Shown: positions 11,201 to 23,671, counted from the stretch's first letter. The stretch: 64,000 nucleotides of DNA from Sipunculus nudus (GCA_026874595.1 CM049309.1:43973079-44037078), one strand, 5' to 3'. Notes: generated from the letters alone by a model not told the origin. Translations and numbers: made by a program.

Positions 11201-14200
11201 GTTTGATTTGTAATAATACTTTTCAGCATTCCTCTGTTTGTTCCTAAAGTTCTGAATTTAAATAGGGAGTCTGCATATTAGAGTGCAAGTTATAGCTTTC
11301 CTTACTTCAAAGAATTTTGTATCAAATTGTCCATTATTCTGAGGGATACTTCGGAGTCCTATAGCTTGAGGGATATGGGTAACAGAGACCTAATTTCAGG
11401 TTTCCACAGACACTTTTCATGGGCCTCCTTGCATGGCAAGAATGAAGATTCTAGGTCCAGTTGTTACGATTTGTACCCTGTTGACAGATAACCACATCTT
11501 TAAAGGTCTCAAAAATAGAGAAAAAAATTCGTATAAATTTGAAAAAAATAGAGGTGGCGCCACCAGTCTGCAGGAACTGATGGAACACCTCATGTTCAAT
11601 ATGTATGCCAAAAATCATGACCATCAGTGTTGTGGTCATTGAGATACTGCAGTTTTTGTATCAACTTTTCATTATTCTGGGGGGTATTTTGGAGTACCAT
11701 AGCTCAAAGGATATGGGTAACAGAGACCTAATTTCAGGTTTCCATTTAGACTTTTCATGGGCCTCCTTGCATGGCAAGAATGAAGATTCCAGGTCCAGTC
11801 ATTACGATTTGTACTGTGACAGATAACTACATCCTAAAAAGTCTCAAAAATAGAGAAAAAAAAAATTGTAAAAATTTGAAAAAAAACGGTGGCGCCACCA
11901 GTCTGCAGGAACTGATGGAACACCTCTTGGTCAATGTGTATGCCAAAAATCATGACCATCAGTGTTGTAGTTATTGAGATGTTGCAGTTTTTTTCATCAA
12001 ATTTTCTATTATTAGGGGGGGGGGGGGTTAATTGGGAGCCCCACAGGTCAAAGAATATGGGTAACAGAGACCGTATTTCAGGTTTCCATGGAGACTTTTC
12101 ATAGGTCTCTCACTGTGTCTAGAATGAAGATTCTAGGTCCAGTCTTTATGATTTGTGCCCTGTTAACAGATGTTCACATTTTTAAAGGTCTCAAAAATAG
12201 AGAAAACAGTTCGTAAAAAATCGAAAAATACAGGTGGCGCCCCAGTCTGCAGAAACTGATGGAACATCTCATGATCAATATGTATGCCAAAAATCATGAC
12301 CATCAGTGATGTAGTTAATGAGATATTGAAGTTTTTGTATGAAATTTTTTACTATTCTGGGGGGTACTTTGGGGCCCTATAGCTCAAAGAATATGGGTAA
12401 CAGAGACCTAATTTCTGGTTTCCAAAGAGATTTTTCATTGACCCCTCAGAATGTCAAGTTACAAGATTCTAGGTCCGGCGGTTACGATTTGTGCCCTGTT
12501 AACAGATTTTCACATTTTTAAAGGTCTCAAAAATAGAGAAAACAATTCGTAAAAAATCGAAAAATACAGGTGGCGCCACAAGTCTGCAGGAACTGATGGA
12601 ACATCTCATGATCAATGTGTATGCCAAAAATCATGACCATCATTGATGTAGTTAATGAGATATTGAAGATTTTGTATGAAATTTTTTACTATTCTGGGGG
12701 GTACTTTGGGGCCCTATAGCTCGAAGGATATGGGTAACAGAGACCTAATTTCTGGTTTCCAAGGAGATTTTTCATTGACCTCTCAGAATGTCAAGTAACA
12801 AGATTCTAGGTCCAGCGGTTACGATTTGTGCCTGGTTAACAGACGAACAGACGGACAAAGAGTGATCGCTATAGCTCAGCATGACTGAAAGTCAGCTGAG
12901 CTAAAAATGAAATCTCTGGACCGTAATACCCCAGAATTCATGTATTGGATGACCCTCCATGTCAAATGTAAAGGTAAATATGCCATTTTTGCTATTTTCG
13001 CATTATTTTGGCGGCCATTTTGTTTTATGCTAATTTGTAAAAATTGCCCAAGGCTGACAGAGGGCCAACCAACATATCTTTTACACCTGATATGTGGGCA
13101 AACAAAATCCACAAAGAAAAAAACTTAAGACCATAAAACAAGGTTAGACAAAAAAATGACCTTTGGCTGCCGGACTAAATCTTACAACAGGAATGATAAA
13201 CCACTGATATATGAAGCAATCATATTTAAGCAGACGAGGCTTTATCCAAATTTACCCGGGTCTCATTTCGGGTGATTACATATGAGCAGTTAATGATAGA
13301 AAGAACCCGATAATGCCGAAATCTTGTTACTACATTTCTAAAGGAATGTGCTGTAACAGATTATAACCGAAATCCCGTTTAACTCTGATATTTACACCAG
13401 TAATAATTATCCAACATAAAGATCACCTCTTAGCCTAATAATCTTAATGACATTTTTGCATTTAAAACCTAATATAAGTATTTTTTTTTTAAGTTTGATT
13501 TTTTATGTTAATAGTTTGGAGGATGTTGCATGAACTGGAGGGTCAAACACTAAGTAGGAATTAACAGAAATTATTCAGATCAGCGGAACTTACTTTTTTA
13601 CGAATTAAGGGCACGTCTTCTATGGTTGGGTTTCGCACTATGCTCTGCTTCATGTGGATGACAGGAAGCGGTGCCTTGGCGCGTTGCATTCTGGGAATCC
13701 TCCATCCACGTGCTGAAAAGCCAATTGGGTATCTGTACGAATTCAATCTTTCAAAATTTAAAATGCTCATCTGACGAGATCACACAACAGAAACGTAAGG
13801 TACTTTTTTCAGTAATATCACAGTGTTAGGCCTTAAATACAGGATTATTAATTTCACAATCCCCCATTTATTCTACTGATAAGATGAAGTAATATAAATG
13901 AAATCTTTCATGGTATAAACCGTAGGCCAATCCTCTGCCAACATCTTTTTAGGCAAGAATTTAATGTTATTTTGAACTGAGCTGTCCGCCAAATGGATTG
14001 TTGATAGTAGAAGTATCAAATGTATTTGGCAATTTTGAAGTGGAACTATAACGCTTAAACATAAAGTGTTTGAATAAATATGTGTACTAAGAAATATAAA
14101 GGCGGAATTTATAAAGAATTTTAAAAAAGAACAACCAATTTACTAAATGGAGCACACTTGAGGAAATTTATACTTCAGAGTTTAGGAAAACTAGGCGTGG

Positions 14201-17200
14201 CAGAAGAAATGGCGTCTTGGTTTTGTAGACTGATTGTGTTTACATAAAAGGTTTAGATATGATTGTTATTGAACCCCCTCTACGAAACTTATTATGTGAT
14301 TAGTGACGTAATAATTTACCAGTTGCACGCTTTGCAGTGCTGACACTGAGACGTGGAGCGTGGTTCAGACCTCGCAGTGTTTCTCTGTTCACGTCGCCCA
14401 CTTCGTGATCTACTGATTTACGGCCAGCGGAACTCCTCTTTCGAGATCGCCGGGGGGAAACATCGTCAACCCATCCCGATTCTACATATAGATAAAATGG
14501 CGTTTTTATTTCAAATCGAGTCTCATTGATTATGTGTTAAATGTAATAACTCTGTACAGGAATATAAAAATATAATCTGCTTTCTGAACTTGTTGGAGAT
14601 CATTTACTTCACCTCGGTATAATATATCATTGATGAAATTTTTTGTTTAAATGCTGCACGAAAATTTTCTCTCATGTCATTTATAATATTAATTAATGAC
14701 ATTAATGAGGAAGAATAAGTAAAATGTGTCATTTGTGGGTTCAGTAACAATTTTACACCAACATTAAGGCCATTTGAACAATTGCAGTAACAATTTTGAT
14801 GCCATTGTCCTCTTACTAGGATTATTTGATTATAATGATGGGTTCAAAGAAGAAATTCCGCCTTTATATTTGCTCATGTAAATTATTAAGCTCCGGGTCA
14901 ACTGAATTTCATTTTTATGGTATGTTGGATGAGGTGCACTAACCAAGTTTTTTTCGGATCTGTGGCACCAAGTGTACGTCAGGGAGACGAGCAACAACAC
15001 TTCCTTTATTCGCCAGGTCCCCAAGCATAGTCTTTATTGAGAAAAGAACAATATTCAATCATAATTACCATCAAACGGTATACTGGTACTGTTGACTTAT
15101 AAAAACTGGTGAAGCCCCCTGAATCAAACGTAGATGGGATGTTCCTCCACTCATGGCATATGCTACAGTGGTCGTATATAAAATTAAATGCAAATATTTA
15201 CTCTGTGGAAGAAACTGCGAACGTAATTTGGTTGAAATTTTCTTGCCACACCAATGCAGAGCTGCAACGGTTTCTTTCTTTCTTTCTTTAATTTGGAGAT
15301 CGCAAATTGATAAAAAGAAAGTCAAATATTTGCAGATCAATCTATGTTTTCCCTTTCAGTTGAGATAACTTACATCGACTTTGCAAGCACGAAATCACGA
15401 CTTAAACACTACGTTGACAGGTCCAAATAAAATAATAAACTGATTTAAAGTAAACTTAGATTAAATCTCATTAAAAAAAGCCTCCTTAAAAAGGCTCTTT
15501 AAACAATTTGGATCAGTTAATGTAAAATGTCTGCAGTGGAGACTGACATGTTACCCTTGATGTCCTTTCTGTTTAAGAGTCAGATATTTGGCTACAAATT
15601 GTAAAATAGTCATCCGACTGAAACACTTAATTACAGGTGTATAATTAATATCTTTATTTATTTACTTTCGTTGGTCCCACTCATCCGACCATGAAACTCA
15701 TGAACTCGGAAGGTTCTAAATGGAAATGATCAACAAAATATATATATAAATCAAGTATGGACTCACGATAAGTTGTTCTGCGGAGTTGGAGGCCATAATC
15801 ATGCCTCCTCGACGTGTTCTTGGTGTTTTAACCTCATCAACACAGTCGGTGGGATCTGGCGCTGGGTTAACCGTTGTGGTCGGAACATCTTGGACAGGCT
15901 TGGTTTCTGTTTTGTTGGTTTCTGTTTTGTTCTTTCTCTTCTCGTTTTTGCGCTTCTTTCCACTGGCAAGAAGGACAAACGGCAGTGGTTTGGCGTAGGG
16001 GGAGTCGTATTTTTTTGCATCAATCTGCATTCTCCTCATAGCGCTCTCTAGCTGTTTGTCATTTAGCCCAACTAGACGTGCCCCCGCCGTGTAGTGACTT
16101 ATCACATGGGGAACCTGATTAAAAATAAGCGGTAAAGCCAACAGTCATTGACAGATTATAAAGGAATAAGCTCATTTTTAGAACCAGTATAATCTTAATA
16201 AATGAAAGTTTTTTAAACACCATTATAATACAAAATTAACTATACTTTTAACATAATAATGTATAATTATGCGTGTATAGATAATGGGTATTCACACGGA
16301 AAGAGTTCTGTATTCGTCTCATATTGATAAATGTTTTAGAGGAAACCAAAATATTTGGATCAAGAGATATTAGGAAAATACATAAAAATACTTTAAAAGA
16401 CTTAAAGGACTTAAAAAATTATTATTGGTTGTTTTAGTGATAGGTATTTGGTATACATTTATATTATTTATTGTAATGCACTGCAGTCACCAAAAAATAT
16501 TTTAAAGCGGATATGTCTCATCTTCATACTGAAAATTGAAGAGGCGCCAAGGAAGGAAAAGACTATCAAACATCTTACTGGATTAATTTGTGCGAAGTAA
16601 TTTGTTAGAACAGTTTTGATAACGATGTTTGAATATACTAGTATACCTTTCTTGCTTTAGCAGCGTAGTATCGTTCTATTTCACCGAGAGAATTTTTTAT
16701 TGCAAACTTTGTGATAGCAGTGAAAAACAGTGTTTGCCTCCTGGTGTAACCAGCTTTGTTTTGATCTGCATCTTCGTCAATTTCATCCGGATCTGAAACA
16801 AGATACGAAGGAAATCTTTGAAGAAATTCATTATGTACATTTTATATGTTTACTCTGGAATGAAAAATTCTCTTCTGTATACAATACACATTTATTTTAT
16901 GTACCGAATCAGGCTTCTTACATTGATGTTTTAAGTACATACGTGCATTGGTCTCCAGATTTAAAGGTTTCTGTATAATAATGGTAGTTACTTACTGAAA
17001 ATATCTTGAGTAAAAGCTTTACAAACAGTTATATTAATTGTATGTTTTGACATTTTAATGGTGTTTAGAGAATCAAAAGAAATTATAAATATCATATTTC
17101 TTGACTTATATAGCGCGATTTGGAAAAGGCTACAGCATTCGAAAGGCTTCATGCAAGAGGTTTTCTGGGTTATTTGGTAAACAAACAGGTTACTTAGCTG

Positions 17201-17442
17201 ACTGATTATTACTTTACCTGCCGCCAGTGCATCCAGGTACTTATTCGTCTCGCACATAGCGAAGAGAAACTCGTCAAAGTCTATTTCGCCGTTTCCATCA
17301 TGGTCAAGTTCTTTAAGGACAGCTCGGATCTCTTCCAAAGTGATGGCAATATCAAGGTCTTTCATTACGCTGTAAAGTTCCTCAGCGTCTATGCTACCGC
17401 CACCGTCGCGGTCAAGCATCTCAAACACCTGAATAGATTCAG

Positions 17443-17490
<48 letters not shown>

Positions 17491-18164
17491 TTTGCACATA
17501 AATGTCAAGAATAAAATTAGAAAAGATTATATTAAATTTCTATAACAATACATCAAAAGTTATAATCAGTGTATCTAACCTCTTTGAACATCCGGACCTG
17601 CATATCATCTAAATCCTCATACCATTCTGGTTTACTCGTCGCTGAGGCAGGAGCGATACGGGCTTTCTTCTGGTTGGCTGAAATATTGCATAAAATAAAA
17701 TTATTCGGAAAATTTGCCTGAAACAATGAACTGAGATGTATGCTGAGATAAAAGAATTAATTTGCGAAAAAATTGCTTGCATCATAAAAATAAAATCATT
17801 ACTTAGAGTGGCAGATGAAGGAAAATACATTATTAACCGGGCACCCCATTACTCACCAAGGTACAAGAGATATATGGTACAGCAAATATGTATATGCATG
17901 TGCAGTCTGCAAATCGCTAGAAATGCCAGTTATGTCCATGGATTCAACACTCAACAGTTTTAATAGGAAATGCTTTCACGATAATAAATAAAATCCTTTC
18001 AAAGTTTGTATTCATTAAAAACACCACATTTCATGAAAATACTAATCTTGCAGGCTTAAAATATGTCAAATTGGCAGCATACCATTACTATCCTTCTTCG
18101 GTTCTTCTGGCTCCGCAAAATTCAGCACCTGAAAGAAAAAAAACTTTCTTTTTATAACAAGATG

Positions 18165-18227
<63 letters not shown>

Positions 18228-20236
18228 CAATATAATACATTAAGGTTCAATACATCACAGTGAAAGTGCTCTACCGTACGAGGAGCATTGATAGTATTAT
18301 ACTATGTGTATAGTTAGCTTGATTTCGTGATGTACTATACAGTCCTGTTTCGTGGGTTCAGCTTGCCAGCCGGCACACTGCTCAGGAACAAACTGAAATG
18401 ATAATGTGTGAATTTAGTCCGTTTAAATTAGCTGGATTAAGCTTGGGTTATTGGGTTCGTTGAGGTTTTCGTGGTCCAGGTAGCTATTGTGTTTATTTGG
18501 TGGGGATTTGTGGGAATACTTGATGTTACACAACAGGTGCTTGGCCCTGTGTTTACATGTGTGACCTCCACAGATCAGTTTATCACGACAACCATGTTTA
18601 GTCCCAGAGGGCATTTCATTTAATTTACATTTGTGACGATTTCAGAAGTACTTTTAATGTAAACATGCTGATTCCAATAGATTAAAATAAAACCTGTTTT
18701 TTTTTAATACTTGATGTGACTGATAAATCGAATTGCTGATATACTGATCTGAAGATAATTCAACTCAAATGAACAAACAGCTCCAACAAATGTGGGTTGT
18801 ACAAATATACTGAAAGTATATTTTTAAGGCTTTTTGAGGAAAACCAGATTAGTTCATGTGCCCCAACTGCAGGATTTAAAGACTTCAATATACCCCCTCC
18901 CCATTTCAGGTTACCCTTCCCCCCCCCCCGGAATCTTGAATTGATATCAGATTATCTTCGGGGGTAGGTGGAGAGTTTTTAGGTAACCCCGCACTGTTAA
19001 AATTTGCCCCTCGCTAATTTAGCTGAATGATATATTCTTATAATTTTCACTCCAATGAATATAACTGTATTGTGTGAAAATTGCATGTAGAAACACTTGA
19101 CTTTGACTTACGCTAGGACAAAGCTAATGGCCTTCTCTGCGTCATTGCAAGCATGGACCTTGTCAGCTGAGAAAATGTGAAGTCAAGGGAAAACCACCGT
19201 GACAGGAATACGGACAAAAAAACCCTTTCTCAACCCCTTAAACAGGGGCTCCGCTTTATATCTTCTCCAGTAACCCTTCCCGTCCCTTCCCTTAATTAAA
19301 ACAAAAGCCCACATCCTAAAATTATTAAATTTTCCTCACTCAGAACCGCCACGTTATGGAATATAGTTCGGTTATACCTATATAATCTTTTCTAGATTTT
19401 CAAAACTTTTTTTCATATTTTAATTGAACTTAAATCATCGCAAACATTCAGAAACATATTGCTACTAATGCTAACATTTCAATGGCGATTTAATGAGGCA
19501 ATTGACACATATACATATCCTAAAATACATGAGCATCTGCCTGCCAACAATAAGGAAGATGCATGTTAAATGAATAATTGAAAGATTATACAGGGCATAC
19601 ATGACGAATCTATAAACGACCTGTATAATGCTAAGTTAAAAATTATGCCTTTTACTCTGCTAGAAAATCGAATTTGGAAAGGTACCCCCCCCCCCCCCCT
19701 ATGAAACATGAACTTAAATTTTCTTGACGCGATGTGTACGCGATGTTATTGACAAATATACCAAATGAAGGTTCATCATGAACATAAATAGATCAGCTAA
19801 ATCATGAAGTGTATCCACATGTTCTCACCCAACAAAATGTTGGTTCAATGCCTGATAGGCTTCTACCATATACTAATATAAATAATATATAAAAGTATTT
19901 TATAAGTTGGAAATATGTAGTAAAAAATAAGTGTTACCGCTTGACTTATTTTTTTCTGGACGTGTTAGGTGCCGTCATTAGCAAAAATACAAAAAAGTGG
20001 GTTCACTTTGCACATAATAAATGTGGGTTCACAGGCAAAAGTTTGCAAAATAAAAATGTGGGTTCAGTTAGTGTTTTAGCAACCTCAAGTTCAGCCCCGT
20101 ACAGTGCACCTACACCCAATTATGTAGAGATGAGACATATGCATTCACTTGCCTTTTTCTTCTTTTCTTTAGTTTTCGTTGGTTCTGGGGCCATGTCTTT
20201 CAGGGCGGACTTGAGAGCTGACACTTGGGGGTCCAT
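8276..20236 (-). CDS. EF-hand protein of unrecognised family, 546 aa, ten exons
   Basis: Exons in transcript order: 20236-20153, 18128-18083, 17677-17580, 17428-17218, 16792-16647, 16114-15767, 15031-14944, 14481-14320, 13712-13594 and 8614-8276. Lengths sum to 1641 nt (546 codons plus TAA) with every phase matching. The ATG has an in-frame TGA 18 nt upstream. Exon 1 ends in a Lys-rich run. The fourth exon encodes two adjacent EF hands with good Ca-binding loops: DRDGGGSIDAEE (residues 82-93) and DHDGNGEIDFDE (118-129). A basic patch GKKRKNEKRKNK lies near 247-258, and the tail after about 490 is Pro/Arg/Ser-rich. There is no signal peptide or membrane span. It probably binds calcium in the cytoplasm or nucleus; the partner is unknown. 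Only the EF-hand pair resembles calmodulin-like proteins. The first intron has a GC donor. The 5-kb last intron holds tandem and inverted repeats. Confidence 0.85.
8686..8953. repeat. Left arm of a ~270-bp inverted repeat pair
   Basis: It starts TTAGTCCGG and matches the reverse complement of 12904-13178 over nearly its whole length. Shared tracts include the ACCTTGTTTTATGGTCTTAAG and GCCCACATATCAGGTGTAAA regions. It lies in the last intron of the EF-hand gene and carries no credible ORF. Confidence 0.85.
9170..9420. repeat. Direct repeat of ~250 bp, copy A
   Basis: It matches 9750-9990 in the same orientation with about 80% identity by eye. Shared tracts include CTTCATAATGAAAC, GGCCCGATATTTACAA and GGAAATTCATCTTT. 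Function is unknown. Confidence 0.75.
9750..9990. repeat. Direct repeat of ~250 bp, copy B
   Basis: Second copy of the 9170-9420 unit, about 580 bp further on. Both lie between the arms of the 8686/13178 inverted repeat, so they may be internal parts of one large decayed element. Confidence 0.75.
11331..12903. repeat. Tandem array of ~338-bp units (about 4.6 copies)
   Basis: Units begin near 11331, 11668, 12006, 12347 and 12685. Each carries GGGTAACAGAGACC, AGATTCTAGGTCCAG-like and GGTCTCAAAAATAGAG tracts, and most carry a GGTGGCGCCACC-type palindrome. The array ends with GACGGACAAAGAGTGATCGC and CAGCTGAGCTAAAAA, directly before the right arm of the inverted repeat pair. Two units of the same family lie at 45374-45960. 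ORFs of 60-80 codons within the units are by-products. The ACGG-rich end recalls 'pearl' repeats of bivalves, by general resemblance only. Confidence 0.9.
12904..13178. repeat. Right arm of the ~270-bp inverted repeat pair
   Basis: Reverse-complement partner of 8686-8953, ending CCGGACTAA. The two arms enclose about 4 kb. No convincing target-site duplication is seen outside them. Confidence 0.85.
17443..17486. repeat. (TA)n microsatellite
   Basis: A TA run just upstream (minus strand) of the acceptor of the EF-hand exon at 17428. Confidence 0.95.
18165..18225. repeat. (AT)n microsatellite
   Basis: About 30 AT units, 37 bases upstream (minus strand) of the 46-nt exon at 18128-18083. Confidence 0.97.
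18226..20152. other. First intron of the EF-hand gene
   Basis: It contains C-runs near 18920 and 19686 and GTGGGTTCA copies near 19998-20065. A 63-codon minus-strand ORF at 18423-18614 has no splice or homology support. No other gene is seen. Confidence 0.5.
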
Positions 20237-20352
20237 GTCGTGGCTTTCAGTGAATCAGTTTGTACAGGTTTAACAAAAAAACAACATATAACTAAACTAT
20301 AAACAGGCGACGTCGCCAGCTCCCTTGTCCCGCCAAGTTCTGATTAACTTAC

Positions 20353-20383
20353 GTTGCCATGCCCCACCGTGACGTTACGTCAC
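20353..20383 (-). promoter_or_regulatory. Possible promoter motifs of the EF-hand gene
   Basis: GTGACGTTACGTCAC (20369-20383) has 7-base inverted arms round one base and resembles a CRE/bZIP site. GTTGCCATG at 20353-20361 matches one half of an RFX X-box, with a poor second half. Both lie 117-147 bases upstream of the ATG, a normal promoter distance. Function is inferred from motif shape only. Confidence 0.35.
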
Positions 20384-21289
20384 AAAGATGTCACGTGTCG
20401 TTAATCAAATGGAACGTCGTACCTGATCCGACCAAAATTTGACGTCGGTTTCCTTTTCGGCAAAGTATTAGGCCTACATGCTGCATAACAGAGGCTTGGC
20501 TTTCATTTTCAAAGCTCCTTTTTACATGCGCACACAATATACGCTCATATGTCTATCTAAATAAGCTTCTTGATGGCATATGAGCATGGCGATGAAACAC
20601 TTATAAATTATATAGCTTACTAAATCAGTAGTCTTTACTAGATCAGTAGTCTATAGTCATTTATCAGTGCACGGGCAGCAACTCAGTGGCGAAACAAGAG
20701 GGGGAGCCCCCCCCCCCCCCCTTCTATACCATTTTTTTTAGGATTTCTGTTTAGTCTCCCTCAGTTAGACCCTTTCCTTTCCCAGTTCCTGGATCCACCC
20801 CGAATCCCCCCCCCCCCCGCCTCCCATGCAATTAAAGTTGGTAGTCTATATAGGCTTATTTCAATTCCTGCAGATGCAGCTTATTGCCCTGATTATTATA
20901 TTCCTCTCAATCCGCTTCCTTTTACAATTGATGACATTATAATAAATATAATGCAGTACTGTTTATATTTCTACTGATGAAGCTTAACATTGGTATAACA
21001 AATCCTTGACTTGACTTGAGATGTTTCTCGTTTGTGGAGCCCTCTCTCTGGTTGAAGTCATCTGTGATGGCATCTTCCCAGAAGCTCCTTAAGCTGGTAG
21101 AATTTGTGTTCTGATGGGCCGATAGACGTCGCCACTGGTGATACACTGGTACGTTTTACTATGTTCCTCGGGAGTGTTAGGCCAATGAAAATAAACGGTA
21201 TGGTTCACATCAAAAATTTTTATTTGGATTTTCAATAGTAACTTACTAATTTTGTGCTCCAGCAGCTCGGATTCCTTTTAAGAAGATAA
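20384..21289. other. Intergenic sequence with C-runs
   Basis: Two C homopolymers near 20706-20721 and 20808-20818 lie in a CAGTGGCGAAAC...CCTGGATCCACCCC context that recalls the MITE at 6122, without a clear second end. A 69-codon minus-strand ORF at 20937-21146 is not recognised. Confidence 0.35.
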
Positions 21290-22066
21290 AACCATACAAT
21301 TTTGATAACATTTCCTTAGCTGTCAAAGTTGCTATCAAAAATGAAAATGTATATATTGTAGAAAATATAAATACTTAGGATGTATTATTGATAGAAACCT
21401 GAATAGGAAAGAATATGTGTTGAATAAATCCAAGAGAGCAAACAAAAGATTGTGTTACCTATATTATCTCAGAAAGCTTTATATTGACAAAACCATAATT
21501 ACCATGTTTTATAATTCAGTAATTTCCAGTATCCTAAATTATGCATTGGAGTGCTGGTTTACCAATATATCTGATAAGTTAAAGAAACTGTTAAATAATA
21601 CCAGGAAGAGAAGTTGTAGAATAACTAGTACTTCTCCTGCCACACACCAGAAATCTGTGAAACCAAAACAATGGCCTTCATATCAAAGGTCATGAATGAC
21701 ACAACACATCCCCTGCATTCAGAGTTCAGTTTTTCACCTTCAGGTAAACGCCTTGATACAATATTCTGCAAAACAACTTGTTTAAAAAATTATCTCGTGC
21801 CATACAGTATTAAACTTTTTAACTCGCAACCCTCTAGATATTTAATGTTTTGAATTATGCGTTTTACCTACAGAATTATCTGTTATATCATTTTTACATG
21901 CTTATTTTTACATGCATAGTCAATATGTTATGTGTTATTTTTATGTATTTTTATGTATTATTTTTATGTATCTATTTACTTATTTATTTCTATGTAATGA
22001 ATTGCAAGTCAACGACAAATTCCTGGGACTGAAGGCTATAATAAATGTTACCTTATCTTATCTTAT
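21290..22066 (+). mobile_element. LINE (non-LTR retrotransposon) 3' fragment, broken
   Basis: The C-terminal part of a reverse-transcriptase ORF: YLGCIIDRNLN, a KANQRL-like KRANKRLCYLYYLRK, then DKTIITMFYNSVISSILNYA and a cysteine-bearing CW block. After a frameshift come HPLHSEFSFSPSGKR and the LVPYSIKLFNSQPSR terminus. These are the thumb and terminal blocks of CR1/L2/Jockey-like elements. Frameshifts occur near 21375 and 21650. A short 3' UTR ends in a TTATC-type tail at 22049-22066, as expected of a LINE. It is 5'-truncated and dead. The exact clade is not resolved. Confidence 0.82.
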
Positions 22067-22144
22067 TATACATGTAGTGCTTTCACTTGTTTAGCAAAAT
22101 AAATCTGTTATTATCATACTTTTCCCTTATCATTTGACATTTGG

Positions 22145-22290
22145 TATTCAGTACAGTAGTTTAGAGGCGGAGGAAACCACCCACCTCGGACGGGCGACTA
22201 TATACAACCCACTCTCATAGCCACGCCGGGGATCGAACCCTGATCCCCAGCCGAGTGAGTGAACGTTTTACCCCTCGACTGTCCATGCAG
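22145..22290 (-). mobile_element. tRNA-derived SINE
   Basis: On the minus strand a B box GGTTCGATCCC lies within 22228-22240, with a tRNA-like head and a GGGTGGTTTCCTCCGCC tail, a pattern common in invertebrate SINEs. It sits about 80 bp after the LINE fragment end in the opposite orientation. Confidence 0.6.
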
Positions 22291-23334
22291 GCCATTTCTC
22301 AAGCGTTTATTTTCCAGACTTTTTGTCAAATTTGATCCCTACAGGCCTACCATTAAGATAACTGGATGAACACAATAAACTATGAATTAAAGTAGATTGC
22401 CTATATTTTTTACATTTGTGGTATTTCAAAGCTGCCTGTTTGCACGAAATTACAAGAAATAAATCAGTATATTTTAATAATTTGGAGTCGTATAGTGTCA
22501 AAGTTTCATGCTCAAGCACAGAACGGATTCCGTACCGTGATCATGTGATTCAGACCATGAAGGAGCTATATTGTTTATAAAAACTTATTAATAGCGAATA
22601 AATCTGGTTGTAGACATGTATGCACAGACTGTAATTATCTTGTAATGGCTTTGTAGGAACAATTAATACTGCATGTTCAGGCGAAGGTTGTGCTTTATCA
22701 AATTATTTATATAGACCTACATAAGTTTACTACAGTTAGCATAGAAATATACCGTGAGTATTTAGATTGTTTACAACTGTCTGGAGAATGTCCGCATTTG
22801 CGTAAATGAATGGAAGGTGCCATGAACAGGGCATGAGCGGTGGCATAAATTAAAAAATATAATTAATGTAGAGTTTAACTACATATATTACCCTGATAGC
22901 ACATATACGAGGGGCCGACGTGGGTAATTAGGGGCTTAATATGGGCTTAATATGGGCAGACATGGGTATGGGCGGACACAGGTAGAGCACACATGGGGCC
23001 CATGAGGGGATTGTCCAGATTGTCCTGCATTGTTCCACATGTTGGCCCATGGCGAGTACCATGTGGCATGTTCGTATTCGTTACATAAAATAAACAACTA
23101 CAATATATTTTTAAATCTTTGAGAAGTAATTATTTAACTGCGAAATTGTTCCACGTGACGTATTTTCTTTTATTCGTATATTTAAACTCATCGCAGGATT
23201 TACTTCTGAAATAAGATTAGGTCAAGGGAGCCACGTTGGTTAGGTCAAAAGGGTCCCTCCAGGCTAGCCCATATAAACATCACGTTTCTTGATAATAACC
23301 ACATAAAGTCCGTATTGACACAGCCAAAATATCC
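22291..23334. other. Intergenic, with a G-rich ATGGGC stretch
   Basis: Mostly featureless. From 22900 to 23050 short ATGGGC/CATGGG words recur (TTAATATGGGC twice in tandem, GGGCCCATG once), suggesting the remains of a repeat related in composition to the element ends at 30.1 and 32.2 kb. Confidence 0.3.
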
Positions 23335-23640
23335 TTTAGTTTACTATATACACCTATAGTAACCAATAGGGGTTGCATAAAAATATAGGAAATTAATAAG
23401 TTATATTTGGGGTATGATAGTCAATTTTCAATGCCTCATGGAAAAGCACAGCTAGGAATAGGACCCCATAGTAAAATATAGGAAACTATGGTAACGTGAT
23501 GAATATTATAGTCAATTTTCAATACCTATAGAAAAATCCTAATTAACTAAAGCAGTCTATAGTCACATATAGGAAACTTTAGTAACGTTGAGTATTTCTT
23601 GTTAATTTTCAAAGCATGTAGTAAAGCTATAGTTTCCATT
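23335..23640. repeat. Tandem repeat of ~95 bp, about three copies
   Basis: Each unit has a TATAGGAAA-type block, GTAACG, and a GTCAATTTTCAATGCC-type block near 23417, 23508 and 23606. Copies are diverged. Confidence 0.65.
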
Positions 23641-23671
23641 TAAATAACTTCCATTTTATAACATAATATAG

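Noticed and set aside
11417-12521. Several 60-73-codon ORFs on both strands
   Set aside because: They recur with the 338-bp tandem units and shift frame between units.
18423-18614. Cys/His-bearing 63-codon ORF as a nested zinc-finger gene
   Set aside because: No regular finger spacing, no splice sites or promoter; it lies in an intron and looks incidental.
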